Assembly (NCBI RefSeq): GCF_024614185.1
Contig: NZ_JAHTLF010000005.1
Span: 1-37,375, forward strand
From: Nocardioides carbamazepini
GTDB taxonomy: Bacteria; Actinomycetota; Actinomycetes; Propionibacteriales; Nocardioidaceae
Length of the DNA: 37,375 nt
Direction of reading: 5' to 3'
Shown here: positions 8,230 to 17,446 of the stretch, in pieces
Position numbering within the stretch: position 1 is the stretch's first letter
Layout of the letters: every line of letters begins with the position of its first letter
The notes under the pieces: generated by a model
The model's database searches: none
Seen by the model: only the letters and a program-made list of their open reading frames with translations
Told to the model about the DNA's origin: nothing
Translations under genes and position numbers: made by a program

Positions 8230-9083
8230 CGACGACTCCCTCCCCGGACGCTGTCCAGCGGCAGGGACCATCCGGCTTGACGCCGAGCTCGCGGGAGATC
8301 GCCAAGGAGGCCATGGGGTCGAGCATCTTCGTCCGAACCCTAAGTACGTTCGGGGACTTCTACACGTTCTCGGGCAACGTCTTCAAGCAGATGTTCACCC
8401 GCCGGTTCCAGTTCCGCGAGTTCGTGTCGCAGGCTTGGTTCATCACGACCGTGTCCTTTGCGCCGGCTCTCCTTGTCGCGATTCCCTTCTGCGTTGTCAT
8501 CATCTTTCAGGTCAACCAGCTCCTCATCCAGATCGGGGCCGTCGACCTCGCGGGAGCGGGCGCGGCCGTGGCGGTGGTCCGCGAGATCGGACCCATCGTG
8601 AGCGTCCTGGTGGTGGCCGGCGCCGGTGCCACGGCGATCTGCGCCGACCTCGGCTCGCGCAAGATCCGAGACGAGATCGATGCCATGGTCACCCTCGGCA
8701 TCGACCCCATCCAGCGGCTGGTCGTGCCGCGCGTCCTCGCCTCCATGCTAGTCGGCGTCGCGCTGAACGGCATGGTGACCGTGGTGGGCCTCGTGGGCGG
8801 CTACATCTTCTCGGTCATCCTCCAGGGAGCCACGCCCGGCCTCTACATCTCCGACCTCACCCTGCTCGTGGGTCTCGCGGACTTCATCACTTCCGAGATC
8901 AAGGCTGCGGTCTTCGGCATGTTGGCCGGTCTGACCGCGTGCTACCTCGGTCTGAACGCGAAGGGCGGCCCCAAGGGCGTGGGGGATGCGGTCAACCAGA
9001 CCGTCGTCTTCGCGTTCATGCTGCTGTTCGCTGCCAACAGCGTGATCAGCGCCCTCTTCCTACAGATCAAGTTGGGAGCCTGA
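8226..9083 (+). CDS. yrbEA: MlaE/YrbE-type permease A of the Mce importer
   Basis: About 285 residues, an integral membrane protein of the MlaE (PF02405) permease family with several hydrophobic segments. The conserved cytoplasmic loop reads EIGPIVSVLVVAGAGATAIC followed by SRKIRDEIDAMVTLGIDPI. This is the coupling region that contacts the ATPase in Mla-type transporters. With YrbEB it should form the membrane channel of the Mce complex. The start is uncertain: GTG 8226 (overlapping a small upstream frame) is chosen for length, GTG 8166 and 8223 are alternatives, and ATG 8313 has an AGGAGG too close to it. The stop is followed one base later by yrbEB. Confidence 0.92.
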   Translation: MTTTPSPDAVQRQGPSGLTPSSREIAKEAMGSSIFVRTLSTFGDFYTFSGNVFKQMFTRRFQFREFVSQAWFITTVSFAPALLVAIPFCVVIIFQVNQLLIQIGAVDLAGAGAAVAVVREIGPIVSVLVVAGAGATAICADLGSRKIRDEIDAMVTLGIDPIQRLVVPRVLASMLVGVALNGMVTVVGLVGGYIFSVILQGATPGLYISDLTLLVGLADFITSEIKAAVFGMLAGLTACYLGLNAKGGPKGVGDAVNQTVVFAFMLLFAANSVISALFLQIKLGA

Positions 9084-9084
9084 C

Positions 9085-9945
9085 ATGGCGGTCCACGCCC
9101 CGACCTCGCGCGAGCGGCTATACCTGAACGGGCGCGCGCTCGTGCGCCGGCCCGCCCAGGGTCTGCGCGACCTCGGCGACCAGCTCGGCTTCCACGCAGC
9201 GGCCTATCGAGCAGTGCCTCGCACGATCCGCAGCTACCCGAAGGAGATCATCCGGCTTCTCGCCGAGGTGTCCCTGGGCTCGGGCGCCCTGGCCCTCATC
9301 GGAGGCACCGTCCTGGTCATCGGCTTCCTGACGGCCGCGTCCGGCATCGAGGTGGGCCTGCAGGCCTATACCTCCTTCGACAACATCGGCGTCTCTGCGC
9401 TGTCGGGCTTCTTCTCGGCGTACTTCAACACCCGGGAGGTGGCCCCGATCATCTCCGGCATCGCGCTCACCGCCACGGTCGGCGCCGGCTTCACCGCCCA
9501 GATCGGGGCCATGCGGGTCAGTGAGGAGATCGACGCGATCGAGGTGATGGCCGTGCCGCCGATCCCCTACCTCGTCACCACACGGATCATCGCCGGCCTG
9601 ATCGCCGTCGTGCCGCTGTTCACGATCGCCCTGATGTCTTGCTGGCTCGCCACGCGGCTGGTGGTCACGGTCGGCTACGGACAAGCAGCCGGCACGTACC
9701 AGCACTACTTCGACACGTTCCTGGTGCCCACCGACCTGTTCCTGGCTGGTATCAAGGTCCTGCTCATGGCCCTGGTGATCGTCTCGGTCTGCTGCTTCCA
9801 CGGCTTCAGGGCCAGTGGCGGGCCGGCGGGCGTGGGTCAGGCCGTGGGTCGGGCCGTGCGGTCGGCGCTGATCGCCACCATGTTCGTCGACCTGATCTTC
9901 GCGCTCGCCGTGTGGGGCGGACCGTCGGTCCGCATCGCGGGGTGA
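9085..9945 (+). CDS. yrbEB: MlaE/YrbE-type permease B of the Mce importer
   Basis: 286 residues and the second permease subunit. It has the MlaE signature EVAPIISGIALTATVGAGFT and the loop RVSEEIDAIEVMAVPPIPYL, followed by hydrophobic helices near the C-terminus. A hydrophilic N-terminal ~50 residues precede the first membrane segment, as in actinobacterial YrbEB. It pairs with YrbEA as a heterodimer in the cytoplasmic membrane. The gene starts at ATG 9085, one base after the yrbEA stop, and its end overlaps or abuts the start of mceA. Confidence 0.95.
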   Translation: MAVHAPTSRERLYLNGRALVRRPAQGLRDLGDQLGFHAAAYRAVPRTIRSYPKEIIRLLAEVSLGSGALALIGGTVLVIGFLTAASGIEVGLQAYTSFDNIGVSALSGFFSAYFNTREVAPIISGIALTATVGAGFTAQIGAMRVSEEIDAIEVMAVPPIPYLVTTRIIAGLIAVVPLFTIALMSCWLATRLVVTVGYGQAAGTYQHYFDTFLVPTDLFLAGIKVLLMALVIVSVCCFHGFRASGGPAGVGQAVGRAVRSALIATMFVDLIFALAVWGGPSVRIAG

Positions 9946-9950
9946 AGTAC

Positions 9951-11120
9951 ATGCCTACCGTTCGAGGCATCGACAAGAAGCTCCTGGCCGGTCTGGCCAT
10001 GGTACTGCTGGTGGCCGCGGTCCTGGTGGGGACCGTCATGCAGTACAACGGCGTCTTCCGCCCCTCCGTGGACGTCCTGGTGACGGCCGATCGCGCTGGC
10101 ATCACCATGGCCCCCGGTGCTCCGGTGAAGCTCCACGGCGTCGTGGTGGGAGCCGTCAGTGATGTCTCCGTCGACGGCGATCGTGCGCAGATCAGCCTCG
10201 AGCTAGACCCGAGCGAGGTGGACTCCATCCCTCGTGACGTCACCGCGCGACTGGTCCCGCCGACGGCGTTCGGAGCCAAGTACGTCCAGCTGAGCGCGCC
10301 CAAGGAGGGGGACGCCGAACCGATCCGCGCCGGTGACGTCATCGCCGCGACCGCCACCACCGTGGAGGTAGACGAGGCATTCACAAACCTCACCGGGGTG
10401 CTCGAGGCTGCCCGGCCCGCCCAGCTCAGCGAGGCGCTGAACGCCGTCGCGGGGGCGCTGGACCAGCGTGGTGAGGTCCTCGGCGAGCTCATCGCCCTGA
10501 CCGACACCTACCTCACCTCCTTCAACCCCTCCCTGCCTGCCCTGAGCGAGGACCTCCGCCGAATCGATGACGTCGCAGCGGTCTACGACCTGGCCCGTGA
10601 GGACCTCATCACCACATTCGACGGTGCCGCCACGACCCTGCAGACCGTCGTCCAGCAGCAGGCCTCGCTCCGCGCGCTGGAGCTCAGCCTCACCTCTTTC
10701 AGCGGCGAGGGTGACTCGCTTCTGCGCGAGAGCGGCCCGGGTCTCAGCACGTCGTTGCGGCTGCTCGACCCCGTAACCGGGACGCTGGCCCGCTACTCCC
10801 CGGAGTTGCCCTGCCTCATCGAGGGTCTGGCGAAGGGTAACGAGCTGGCCGAGCTCGCGGTGGGTGGCACCAACCCGGGCATCACCACCTTCACGCACGT
10901 GGTGCGCGGCAGGGAGCCCTACGCCTTCCCCGGCGATGTCAAGGTTCTGGGCGAGGACCGCGGGCCCAACTGCTTCGGGTTGCCCTACGTGACCCCGGGA
11001 GAAGCCTCCCTGACATATCAGCCGACCTTTGACACGGGGGTCAATCCCTTCAAGGAGACGGACTCCGGGGCGCGCAGCTCCACCGACATCCTCGACATTC
11101 TGGGAATAGGAGGTCGCTGA
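9951..11120 (+). CDS. mceA: MceA, substrate-binding subunit of the Mce complex
   Basis: 389 residues. An N-terminal membrane anchor (about residues 10-30) is followed by the MCE domain (about 38-116, with the FGAKYVQL strand) and then a long helical region that in Mce proteins contributes to the hydrophobic tunnel across the periplasm. Conserved Cys residues occur in PELPCLIEGL and GPNCFGLPY. ATG 9951 is chosen; GTG 9942, which overlaps the yrbEB stop, is an in-frame alternative that adds three residues. It is the first of six consecutive mce genes in the canonical A-F order. Confidence 0.93.
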   Translation: MPTVRGIDKKLLAGLAMVLLVAAVLVGTVMQYNGVFRPSVDVLVTADRAGITMAPGAPVKLHGVVVGAVSDVSVDGDRAQISLELDPSEVDSIPRDVTARLVPPTAFGAKYVQLSAPKEGDAEPIRAGDVIAATATTVEVDEAFTNLTGVLEAARPAQLSEALNAVAGALDQRGEVLGELIALTDTYLTSFNPSLPALSEDLRRIDDVAAVYDLAREDLITTFDGAATTLQTVVQQQASLRALELSLTSFSGEGDSLLRESGPGLSTSLRLLDPVTGTLARYSPELPCLIEGLAKGNELAELAVGGTNPGITTFTHVVRGREPYAFPGDVKVLGEDRGPNCFGLPYVTPGEASLTYQPTFDTGVNPFKETDSGARSSTDILDILGIGGR

Positions 11121-11121
11121 C

Positions 11122-12165
11122 GTGGCGACGAGTCCAGTGCGTCTCAAGGAACGGGCCGACCTCGTTCGGCTGGTCATCTTCCTCGTCGTCGCGGCCCTCG
11201 TCACCTTCTGGGTGGCAGCCGTGACGAGCGAGTACCGCTCTGGTGGTGCGACTACCTACCGGGCTGCCTTCGACGACGTCTCAGGCCTGCAGGAGGGCGA
11301 CCAGGTCCGCGCCGCCGGGGTGAGGGTCGGTCAGGTCACCGACATCGACGTCCGGCCCGACAGCACCGTTGTCGTCAGCTTCGAGGTCGACGACTCCTTG
11401 GTCCTCGACGACGGCACGACCGCCACGATCGAGTACCGCAACCTCATCGGCGACCGGATCGTCCAGATGGCGAGCGAGGGCGCGGGCACCGGCACAAAGC
11501 TGGCTGCGGGCGGGATGATTCCGATCGCCAATACCGCCTCGGCGCTGGATCTCGACACGCTGCTCAACGGGTTCAAGCCGCTCTTCGCCGGCCTTAACCC
11601 GACCCAGGTCAACGAGCTGTCCCAGCAACTCGTCCAGGTCCTCCAGGGTCAGGAGTCGGCCGTCGAGACGCTGACGACCCGAGTCGGCTCCTTCACCTCT
11701 GCGATCGCCCAGCGTGAGCAGCTGATCACCCAGGTGATCGGCAACCTCAACGAGGTCTTGGAGACCGTCGACGGCCGTCGCGACGAGGTGGGCCAGCTGA
11801 TCGATGCACTCGACGTCGTCCTGACCCGTTTCGACGAGCAGGACACCGAGATCCTCATCGCCGCCGAGAAGATCGACCAGTTCGCTCGCGAGGCGTCCGC
11901 ACTGGTGGGTCGGGCGCGCGGTGACCTCACGCCCGACCTCCGCGCATTGACCGAGGCGGCGCGGGGTCTGAACCTGGAGAAGGAGGAGCTGGTTGCCGTG
12001 CTCCGCCAGCTGCCGCGCCACTACCGCAAGCTGCAGAACGCCGGCTCGTACGGCAACTTCTTCAACTTCTTCCTCTGCGGCGTTCGGCTTCAGACCGACG
12101 CGGCAGCCGGCGTCCCGGTGTTGACCCCGTGGATCAACTCCGACGCAGAGAGGTGTCAGCGATGA
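11122..12165 (+). CDS. mceB: MceB, substrate-binding subunit of the Mce complex
   Basis: 347 residues. A single membrane anchor (LVIFLVVAALVTFWVAAV) is followed by the MCE domain with FDDVSGLQEGDQVRAAGVRV and YRNLIGDRIVQM. A long helical part then ends in the family-typical YGNFFNFFLCGVRLQ. The GTG start at 11122 has a perfect AGGAGG 8 nt upstream (11108-11113). It probably joins the other five Mce proteins in a hetero-hexameric ring and needle that shuttles lipid from the envelope to the YrbE permeases. Its stop overlaps the start of mceC as ATGA. Confidence 0.94.
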   Translation: MATSPVRLKERADLVRLVIFLVVAALVTFWVAAVTSEYRSGGATTYRAAFDDVSGLQEGDQVRAAGVRVGQVTDIDVRPDSTVVVSFEVDDSLVLDDGTTATIEYRNLIGDRIVQMASEGAGTGTKLAAGGMIPIANTASALDLDTLLNGFKPLFAGLNPTQVNELSQQLVQVLQGQESAVETLTTRVGSFTSAIAQREQLITQVIGNLNEVLETVDGRRDEVGQLIDALDVVLTRFDEQDTEILIAAEKIDQFAREASALVGRARGDLTPDLRALTEAARGLNLEKEELVAVLRQLPRHYRKLQNAGSYGNFFNFFLCGVRLQTDAAAGVPVLTPWINSDAERCQR

Positions 12166-13148
12166 GCGGCTTGCTGCACGAACGTGCTCGCCGCGGGCTG
12201 ATGGGCACCATGCTCATCGTGCTCGTGGTCCTCGCCAGCCTCAACCTCAACCGCCTGCCCCTGGTGGGCAACAGCGAGGTCATCCACGCACGGTTCGCTG
12301 AGGCCGGGGGACTTCGTGGTGGGGACTCGGTGGTGGTGTCGGGCGCCGAGATCGGCAAGGTGCGCGAAGTGACGCTGGAGGACGGCGTGGTGGAGGCCGA
12401 CCTGGCGCTCACCGACCCGGACGTCGAGCTGGGTGACCAGACCGAGGCCCGGATCATCACCACAACGCTGCTGGGCCGTGCCGCCGTGGAGCTCGTGCCT
12501 GCCGGTGGTGGCGACCTCGAGGCCGGGGAGACGATCCCAGTCGAGCGCACCGACTCGCCGTACAGCATCACCAGCGCCCTGAACCAGCTCACGACTGAGA
12601 GCGGGCAGATCGACAAGGAAGCGCTCCAGCGAGCCATCGACCAGGCCTCGAGCGTGCTCGAGGGTTCGCAGGGATCCGTGGGCCCTGCCCTACGCGGCAT
12701 CACGGACATCTCCAGGGCGATTGCCGCCAACGATGACCAGCTCGCCACGCTCCTGGACCGAGCCACCCGGGTCACCGGCGTATTGGCCGACCGCGACCAA
12801 CAGGTGGCCTCGTTGCTGACCGCAGGCGAGTCGCTGTTCGCGGAGCTGGATGCGCGGCAGCGAGTCGTCGAGGACCTCCTGAGCAGCGCCCAGGCGCTGG
12901 CGGCGCAGCTCCGTGCCGTGCTCGAGGAGAACGCCCAGGTCATCGGGCCTGCCCTGCGTCAGCTCAACGACATCGTCGCCGTCCTCAACCGCAACAAGAA
13001 GGCGATCCAGGACACGCTCGTTGGTCTGCGGGGCTATGCCACCGCGTTCGGCGACGCCGCGTCCACCGGACCGTGGTTCGACGCCTACATCCAGAACCTC
13101 ACCGACCCCGCCACCTTGGCGCCGATCTTGTCTGGAATCCTCCCATGA
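12162..13148 (+). CDS. mceC: MceC, substrate-binding subunit of the Mce complex
   Basis: 328 residues. It has an N-terminal anchor (LMGTMLIVLVVLASLNL) and the MCE domain with FAEAGGLRGGDSVVVSGAEI and ITTTLLGRAAVELVP. Helical repeats follow, ending in TGPWFDAYIQNLTDP, a motif common to MceC. It is shorter than many mycobacterial MceC proteins, which carry a Pro-rich tail; here the tail is absent. It starts at ATG 12162, inside the mceB stop (ATGA), so translation is coupled. Confidence 0.93.
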   Translation: MSGLLHERARRGLMGTMLIVLVVLASLNLNRLPLVGNSEVIHARFAEAGGLRGGDSVVVSGAEIGKVREVTLEDGVVEADLALTDPDVELGDQTEARIITTTLLGRAAVELVPAGGGDLEAGETIPVERTDSPYSITSALNQLTTESGQIDKEALQRAIDQASSVLEGSQGSVGPALRGITDISRAIAANDDQLATLLDRATRVTGVLADRDQQVASLLTAGESLFAELDARQRVVEDLLSSAQALAAQLRAVLEENAQVIGPALRQLNDIVAVLNRNKKAIQDTLVGLRGYATAFGDAASTGPWFDAYIQNLTDPATLAPILSGILP

Positions 13149-14350
13149 CCGCTGTGTTGAATGCCGGCCTGGTGCGCCGCCTCGCTGTTCCCCTCGTCCT
13201 TGGCCTGCTGGTAGCGGCGGGTATCTCCGTGGTTCGCGGTGGTGACACGACGATCGACGTCACCTTCAGCAGCGCCGAGGGACTGTACGTCGGTGACGAC
13301 GTGCGAGTGCTGGGCGTGCCCGTAGGCACGATCAGCGAGATCACGCCCTTCGAGACCGGGGTCGAGGTCGAGCTGACCATCCAGGACGACCAACCCATTC
13401 CCGCCGACGCGCGAGCGGCCATCGTCTCGCCCAGCCTGGTCAGCGGTCGGTTCGTCCAGCTCGAGCCCGTCTACACCGGCGGACCCCAGATGAAAGATGG
13501 TGCCACGATCGGTGTCGACCGCACCGCCGTGCCGGTCACCTTCGACGACGTCAAGCAACAGCTGACGGACCTCACAGGAGCTCTGGGGCCTACCCAGGCC
13601 TCCGGGCGGGGGGCGCTGTCCCGTGCGGTGGTGGCCCTGGACGAGAGTCTGAAGGCCGGCAACGGCACCGAGGTCCGACGCGCCATCGCCGGACTGCGCA
13701 CTGCTGCCGCAGCCCTGTCCGACCCCAGGTCGGACCTGTTCACCACGATCGAGAACCTCGACACGTTCACCCGGGCGCTGGCCCTGAACGACCAAGCCGT
13801 ACGAGGATTCGCCGAGGAGATCGACGCCGTCGGCGAGGTGCTCGAGCGCAACAGGTTCGCCCTCACCAGGGTCCTGCGTGACCTGGCCGGGACGCTCCGA
13901 GCAACGGGGGAATTCATCGACATCAATGGCGAGGGGATCTCGACCGCAGTCCGGCAGGTCAACCTGCTCTCAGCCGCGCTTGCCGATCGCTCCGACGAGC
14001 TGGCGGGATCGTTGCACATCGGCACCAACGCGCTCATCAACCTGGCGAACATCGTTGAGGGTTCGGCGCTCAAGGGACGTGCCACGCTCAGCGCCTTGGA
14101 CAGCCTCCCGCAGCTGCTTTGTGGCGCCATCCTCGGCGCTGGGGGTACCGCGGCCCAGTGCCAGGCGGTCCTCGAGCCGATCCTCGCGACGTTGGGATTG
14201 GACAGCCTGGACCAGGAGGTGGTCCCGGGCGTCAACGCCGGCGAGCCGGGCGACGACGACCTGCCGGTTCCCGGTCTCGCCGGCATCGAGATCGACCTCC
14301 TGCAGACCCTCGGTGGCCTGCTGACCGGCGCAAGCGGAGGCACACCATGA
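13145..14350 (+). CDS. mceD: MceD, substrate-binding subunit of the Mce complex
   Basis: 401 residues. It has a hydrophobic anchor (LAVPLVLGLLVAAGISVV) and an MCE domain with FSSAEGLYVGDDVRVLGVPV and SPSLVSGRFVQLEP. A long helical region follows, with a Cys pair in LPQLLCGAILGAGGTAAQC. The C-terminus is short and acidic. It overlaps the mceC stop by ATGA at 13145 and itself ends in ATGA with mceE. Its role is as for the other ring subunits; nothing in it points to a specific ligand. Confidence 0.93.
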   Translation: MTAVLNAGLVRRLAVPLVLGLLVAAGISVVRGGDTTIDVTFSSAEGLYVGDDVRVLGVPVGTISEITPFETGVEVELTIQDDQPIPADARAAIVSPSLVSGRFVQLEPVYTGGPQMKDGATIGVDRTAVPVTFDDVKQQLTDLTGALGPTQASGRGALSRAVVALDESLKAGNGTEVRRAIAGLRTAAAALSDPRSDLFTTIENLDTFTRALALNDQAVRGFAEEIDAVGEVLERNRFALTRVLRDLAGTLRATGEFIDINGEGISTAVRQVNLLSAALADRSDELAGSLHIGTNALINLANIVEGSALKGRATLSALDSLPQLLCGAILGAGGTAAQCQAVLEPILATLGLDSLDQEVVPGVNAGEPGDDDLPVPGLAGIEIDLLQTLGGLLTGASGGTP

Positions 14351-15594
14351 CGACATCCACCGGCATGCCCCGACGGGCCCGGACGCTGCGGAGGGTCGCC
14401 GTGGGCGCCCTGCTGGTGCCGTTGACGGCAGGATGCGCCCTCCAGCCGAACGAGAACACCCTTCCCGGTCAGGTCGCCACGGGGTCGGACGGCTACGGGG
14501 TCACCGTTCACTTCGAGGCCGTGGAGAACCTCGTCCCGAACTCCCAGGTGCTCCTCGACGACGTGGTCGTCGGTACCGTGACGGCCATCAGGGTCGAGGA
14601 CTGGCACGCAGTCGCCGACATCCGACTGCTCGACTCGGTGCCGATCAGCGATGATGCCCGCTTCACCATCGGGCAGAAGACCCTGCTCGGCGCGCAGTAC
14701 GTCGATGTGGACTCCCCGGCCTCGGACGGCCAAGCGTCACCCTCGACCCAACTCGCCGAGGGGGACGAGGTGCCACTGGTGCGCACCGGTCAGGCGCCAG
14801 GAACCGAGCAGGTGCTGGCGGGTGTGGCTTTGCTGCTCAACAACGGCGGCCTCTCGCAGATCAGCACGATCACCGGCGAGCTCACCACTGCCCTGGATGA
14901 GCGGCAACTGGACGCCCGCGACCTCGTCGACCGTTCCAACGAGCTGCTGGGTGTCCTCGACAACACCAAGAGTGAGATCATCCGCGCCCTGGAATCCCTG
15001 GAGCGTCTCAGCAGGGGTCTGGCAGACGACCGCGACGTCATCGCCCGAGCCATCGACCAGGTGGGTCCCGGGCTGGAGGCGCTGGAGGGGGAGAGAGCAC
15101 GGCTCGTCGACGCCGTGACGACCACGGGACGCGCCAGCACGCGGGCCGTCGGGGTCATCCAGGCCAGTCAGGAGGCGATCCTGGCCAACCTGGCCTCACT
15201 GGGACCCATCCTGAGCAACCTGGGGAAGGCGGCCACCCGGCTTCCCGAGGCTCTGAAGATCGCCATCACGATCCCCTTCCCCGCGATGACCACGGAGAAG
15301 ACGCTGCGCGGCGACTACTCCAACCTCTTCGCCACCATCGACGTCAGTACCCGGAGCCTGGCCGACCTGCTGCTCGGCAGCGGTCAGCTGCCCTCGCTGC
15401 AGTCCGGGAACCCCCTGCTGGATCCCCTCCAGGAGCCTGGCGCCGGCGGCGGGTCAGGCAACGGCGGCAACGGCGGCAACGGCGGCCAGAGCGGCGTTGG
15501 AGCACCCGAGGACGACGACGCCGAAGGTGTCAACGACGACGAAGACGCCGACGACGGCGGAAGTTGCTTGCTCGGATTCCTAGGAGACTGCTGA
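14347..15594 (+). CDS. mceE: MceE, lipoprotein subunit of the Mce complex (LprK type)
   Basis: 415 residues. The N-terminus is a lipoprotein signal: basic residues, a hydrophobic run, then LTAGC with the lipidated cysteine at position 30. This fits MceE/LprK, the one lipoprotein of Mce operons. The MCE domain has FEAVENLVPNSQVLLDDVVV and GQKTLLGAQYVDVD. The tail is unusual: a GGN repeat (15456-15490) followed by a strongly acidic stretch rich in Asp/Glu and a final GGSCLLGFLGDC. The extreme acidity of the tail may mark an interaction or metal-binding surface (speculative). Start is at ATG 14347, coupled to mceD. Confidence 0.94.
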   Translation: MTTSTGMPRRARTLRRVAVGALLVPLTAGCALQPNENTLPGQVATGSDGYGVTVHFEAVENLVPNSQVLLDDVVVGTVTAIRVEDWHAVADIRLLDSVPISDDARFTIGQKTLLGAQYVDVDSPASDGQASPSTQLAEGDEVPLVRTGQAPGTEQVLAGVALLLNNGGLSQISTITGELTTALDERQLDARDLVDRSNELLGVLDNTKSEIIRALESLERLSRGLADDRDVIARAIDQVGPGLEALEGERARLVDAVTTTGRASTRAVGVIQASQEAILANLASLGPILSNLGKAATRLPEALKIAITIPFPAMTTEKTLRGDYSNLFATIDVSTRSLADLLLGSGQLPSLQSGNPLLDPLQEPGAGGGSGNGGNGGNGGQSGVGAPEDDDAEGVNDDEDADDGGSCLLGFLGDC

Positions 15595-16916
15595 TGGTCC
15601 TCACGTCCCTGATCAAGCGTCAGCTCCGCGTCTTCGCTCTCCTCACCGTCGTCACGCTATTCTTCGCCGTGGTCGTGTACGCCCGCGTGCCGGCCACGAT
15701 GGGCGTGGGCGTGTACGAGGTTCGTGCCGAGTACCCCGACGCCAGCGGTCTCTACCCCAAGGCGATGGTGACCTACCAAGGCGTCACGGTCGGCGAGGTG
15801 ACTGACCTCGAGATCGAGGACGGTGGCGCCGTCGCGGTCCTACGAATTGACGACGAGCACGACATCCCGGCCAATGCGGTCGCGGAGCTGCACAGCACCT
15901 CGGCGATCGGTGAGCAGTACGTCGATCTCGTCCCCGCATCACAAGGCGCGGCCGACCCGGAAGAGTCGACCAGCTTGGGCGACGGCGACGTCATCCCCGC
16001 GGACCGCACCGTAGAGATGCCACAGATCACTCCCCTGCTGGAGTCGCTGAACGACCTCCTGAAGTCCGTCCCGCGTGAGCGGACCCGTCGTGTCCTCAAC
16101 CAGGTCGACCAGGGGCTCGCAGGAAGCGGTCCTGACCTGGCGAGCACGATCGACGACGCCGACGAACTCCTCCGAACAGCCCAGGAGCGTTTGGCCGTCA
16201 CGAGGTCACTGATCAGGTCCGCTCAGCCGGTCCTGGGCACCCAGCAGGACCTTCGGTCCACCACCCTGAGCTACGCCCAGTCCCTTGCGTCCTTCAGCGG
16301 CGAGCTCGCGGGACGGGACCGGGACCTGCGCGCCCTGCTGTCCCAGGGCCCGGAGGGGCTGAGGGCTGCCAGCGAGCTGGTGACGGACCTCCAGCCGACG
16401 CTACCCTTGCTGGTCACCAACCTCACGACCAATGCGGAGGTGCTCAACACCTACCTGCCGCAGATCCAAGAAGGTCTAGTCTACTACCCGGTGACCGTCG
16501 CACGGTTGCAGAGTGCCATTAACCCGCGCGCCGAGTTCGGTGACGTGAACCTCGACCTACGTGCCAACGTGAACAACCCGCCGGCCTGCTCGCAGGGCTA
16601 CCTGCCGGCTGCCGAGCGTCGTGATCCGTCGGTGAGCCAGTTCCGCGACGTCGACCGCCTGGCCCACTGCACGGTGCCCGACGAGGACCCCAAGTCCGTG
16701 CGAGGTGCCCGGCTGCTGCCCTGCCCCCAGGGGGGTGGACGCGGCCCCCTGCCCTCCTCGTGCGGGCTGAAGTTCGGGAACGGCGTCTGGCCGCAGGGGG
16801 CCGGTGTATCACGCGGCTCGGACCTGCGCCGAGGCCTGGCAGGTGACACGTCGCAGGAGCCGTCGGCCGGACAGGGATGGCAGGAGCTCGTGCTAGGACC
16901 GGTGAGTGTGCGATGA
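15594..16916 (+). CDS. mceF: MceF, substrate-binding subunit of the Mce complex
   Basis: 440 residues. It has an N-terminal anchor (VFALLTVVTLFFAVVVYA) and an MCE domain with YPDASGLYPKAMVTYQGVTV and STSAIGEQYVDLVP. Helical repeats follow, then the conserved MceF end piece NNPPACSQGYLPAAERRDPS, with further Cys residues in HCTVPDEDP, LLPCPQGG and SSCGL. The TGATG overlap at 15592-15596 couples it to mceE. MceF closes the six-gene set; all six are present and full-length, so the importer should be able to assemble. Confidence 0.93.
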   Translation: MVLTSLIKRQLRVFALLTVVTLFFAVVVYARVPATMGVGVYEVRAEYPDASGLYPKAMVTYQGVTVGEVTDLEIEDGGAVAVLRIDDEHDIPANAVAELHSTSAIGEQYVDLVPASQGAADPEESTSLGDGDVIPADRTVEMPQITPLLESLNDLLKSVPRERTRRVLNQVDQGLAGSGPDLASTIDDADELLRTAQERLAVTRSLIRSAQPVLGTQQDLRSTTLSYAQSLASFSGELAGRDRDLRALLSQGPEGLRAASELVTDLQPTLPLLVTNLTTNAEVLNTYLPQIQEGLVYYPVTVARLQSAINPRAEFGDVNLDLRANVNNPPACSQGYLPAAERRDPSVSQFRDVDRLAHCTVPDEDPKSVRGARLLPCPQGGGRGPLPSSCGLKFGNGVWPQGAGVSRGSDLRRGLAGDTSQEPSAGQGWQELVLGPVSVR

Positions 16917-17446
16917 CCGATGAGGTGTCCAACTCGGACGTCCCCTCGGACGTCACCCCCCGTGCAGGGCGTGCTGTCCTGGTGTGGACCCTGCTGGGCG
17001 TCCTCCTGGTAGTTGCACTCGGCGCCGCCGTGGAGCGGGGCCTGGCCTGGCGCGAGGCGGAGGGACGCGAGCAGGCTCGCGCCGACGTGGTCGAGGCGGC
17101 GGAGAACGAGGTGGTGGGTTTGATCACCATCAGTGCGCGGACGACGGGCGAGGACCTCGAGGAATTGATCGAGGGGGCCACCGCGACCTTCCGGGACGAC
17201 CTGCGCGACCAGGCCGACCGGCTGCGCCAGGAGGTCGTGGAGAACGAGGTCGAGGCCACCGGCGAGGTCGTCTCCACGGGCGTGGTGAGCCTGGCAGACG
17301 AGAGCGCCACGGTGATTGTGGCGGCTCGTGGCACGGTGGACAACCGCAGCGCCCGGCAGCCGGAGCCGCGCAGCTACCGCCTCGAGGTGGAGCTGCAGGA
17401 GGTCGAGGGCTCGTGGTTGGTCTCGGCGTTGAGGTTCGTCGCATGA
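16913..17446 (+). CDS. Mce-associated membrane protein (Mas), first copy
   Basis: 177 residues. A short acidic cytoplasmic N-terminus is followed by one membrane segment (VLVWTLLGVLLVVALGAAV, about residues 23-41) and an extracytoplasmic domain that begins with a charged helix and ends in the beta strands of the Mce-associated (VirB8/NTF2-like) fold. Such proteins follow mceF in most actinobacterial mce operons and help stabilise the complex. It overlaps mceF and the next gene by ATGA at both ends. Confidence 0.85.
   Translation: MTDEVSNSDVPSDVTPRAGRAVLVWTLLGVLLVVALGAAVERGLAWREAEGREQARADVVEAAENEVVGLITISARTTGEDLEELIEGATATFRDDLRDQADRLRQEVVENEVEATGEVVSTGVVSLADESATVIVAARGTVDNRSARQPEPRSYRLEVELQEVEGSWLVSALRFVA

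Noticed and set aside
8313..9083. ATG 8313 as the start of yrbEA
   Set aside because: The AGGAGG before it leaves only 2 nt spacing and the protein would be shorter than usual YrbEA. It is not excluded, only less likely than GTG 8226.
9118..9801. 227-codon minus-strand frame rich in Asp/His/Arg
   Set aside because: It is a shadow of yrbEB; its acidic and basic repeats come from codon bias on the other strand.
10203..11204. 333-codon minus-strand frame opposite mceA
   Set aside because: No homology, no ribosome site, and it crosses the mceA/mceB border.
15456..15490. Short GGCAAC-type tandem repeat
   Set aside because: It was considered as a microsatellite or CRISPR-like repeat. It is a low-complexity Gly/Asn codon run inside mceE with no spacers.
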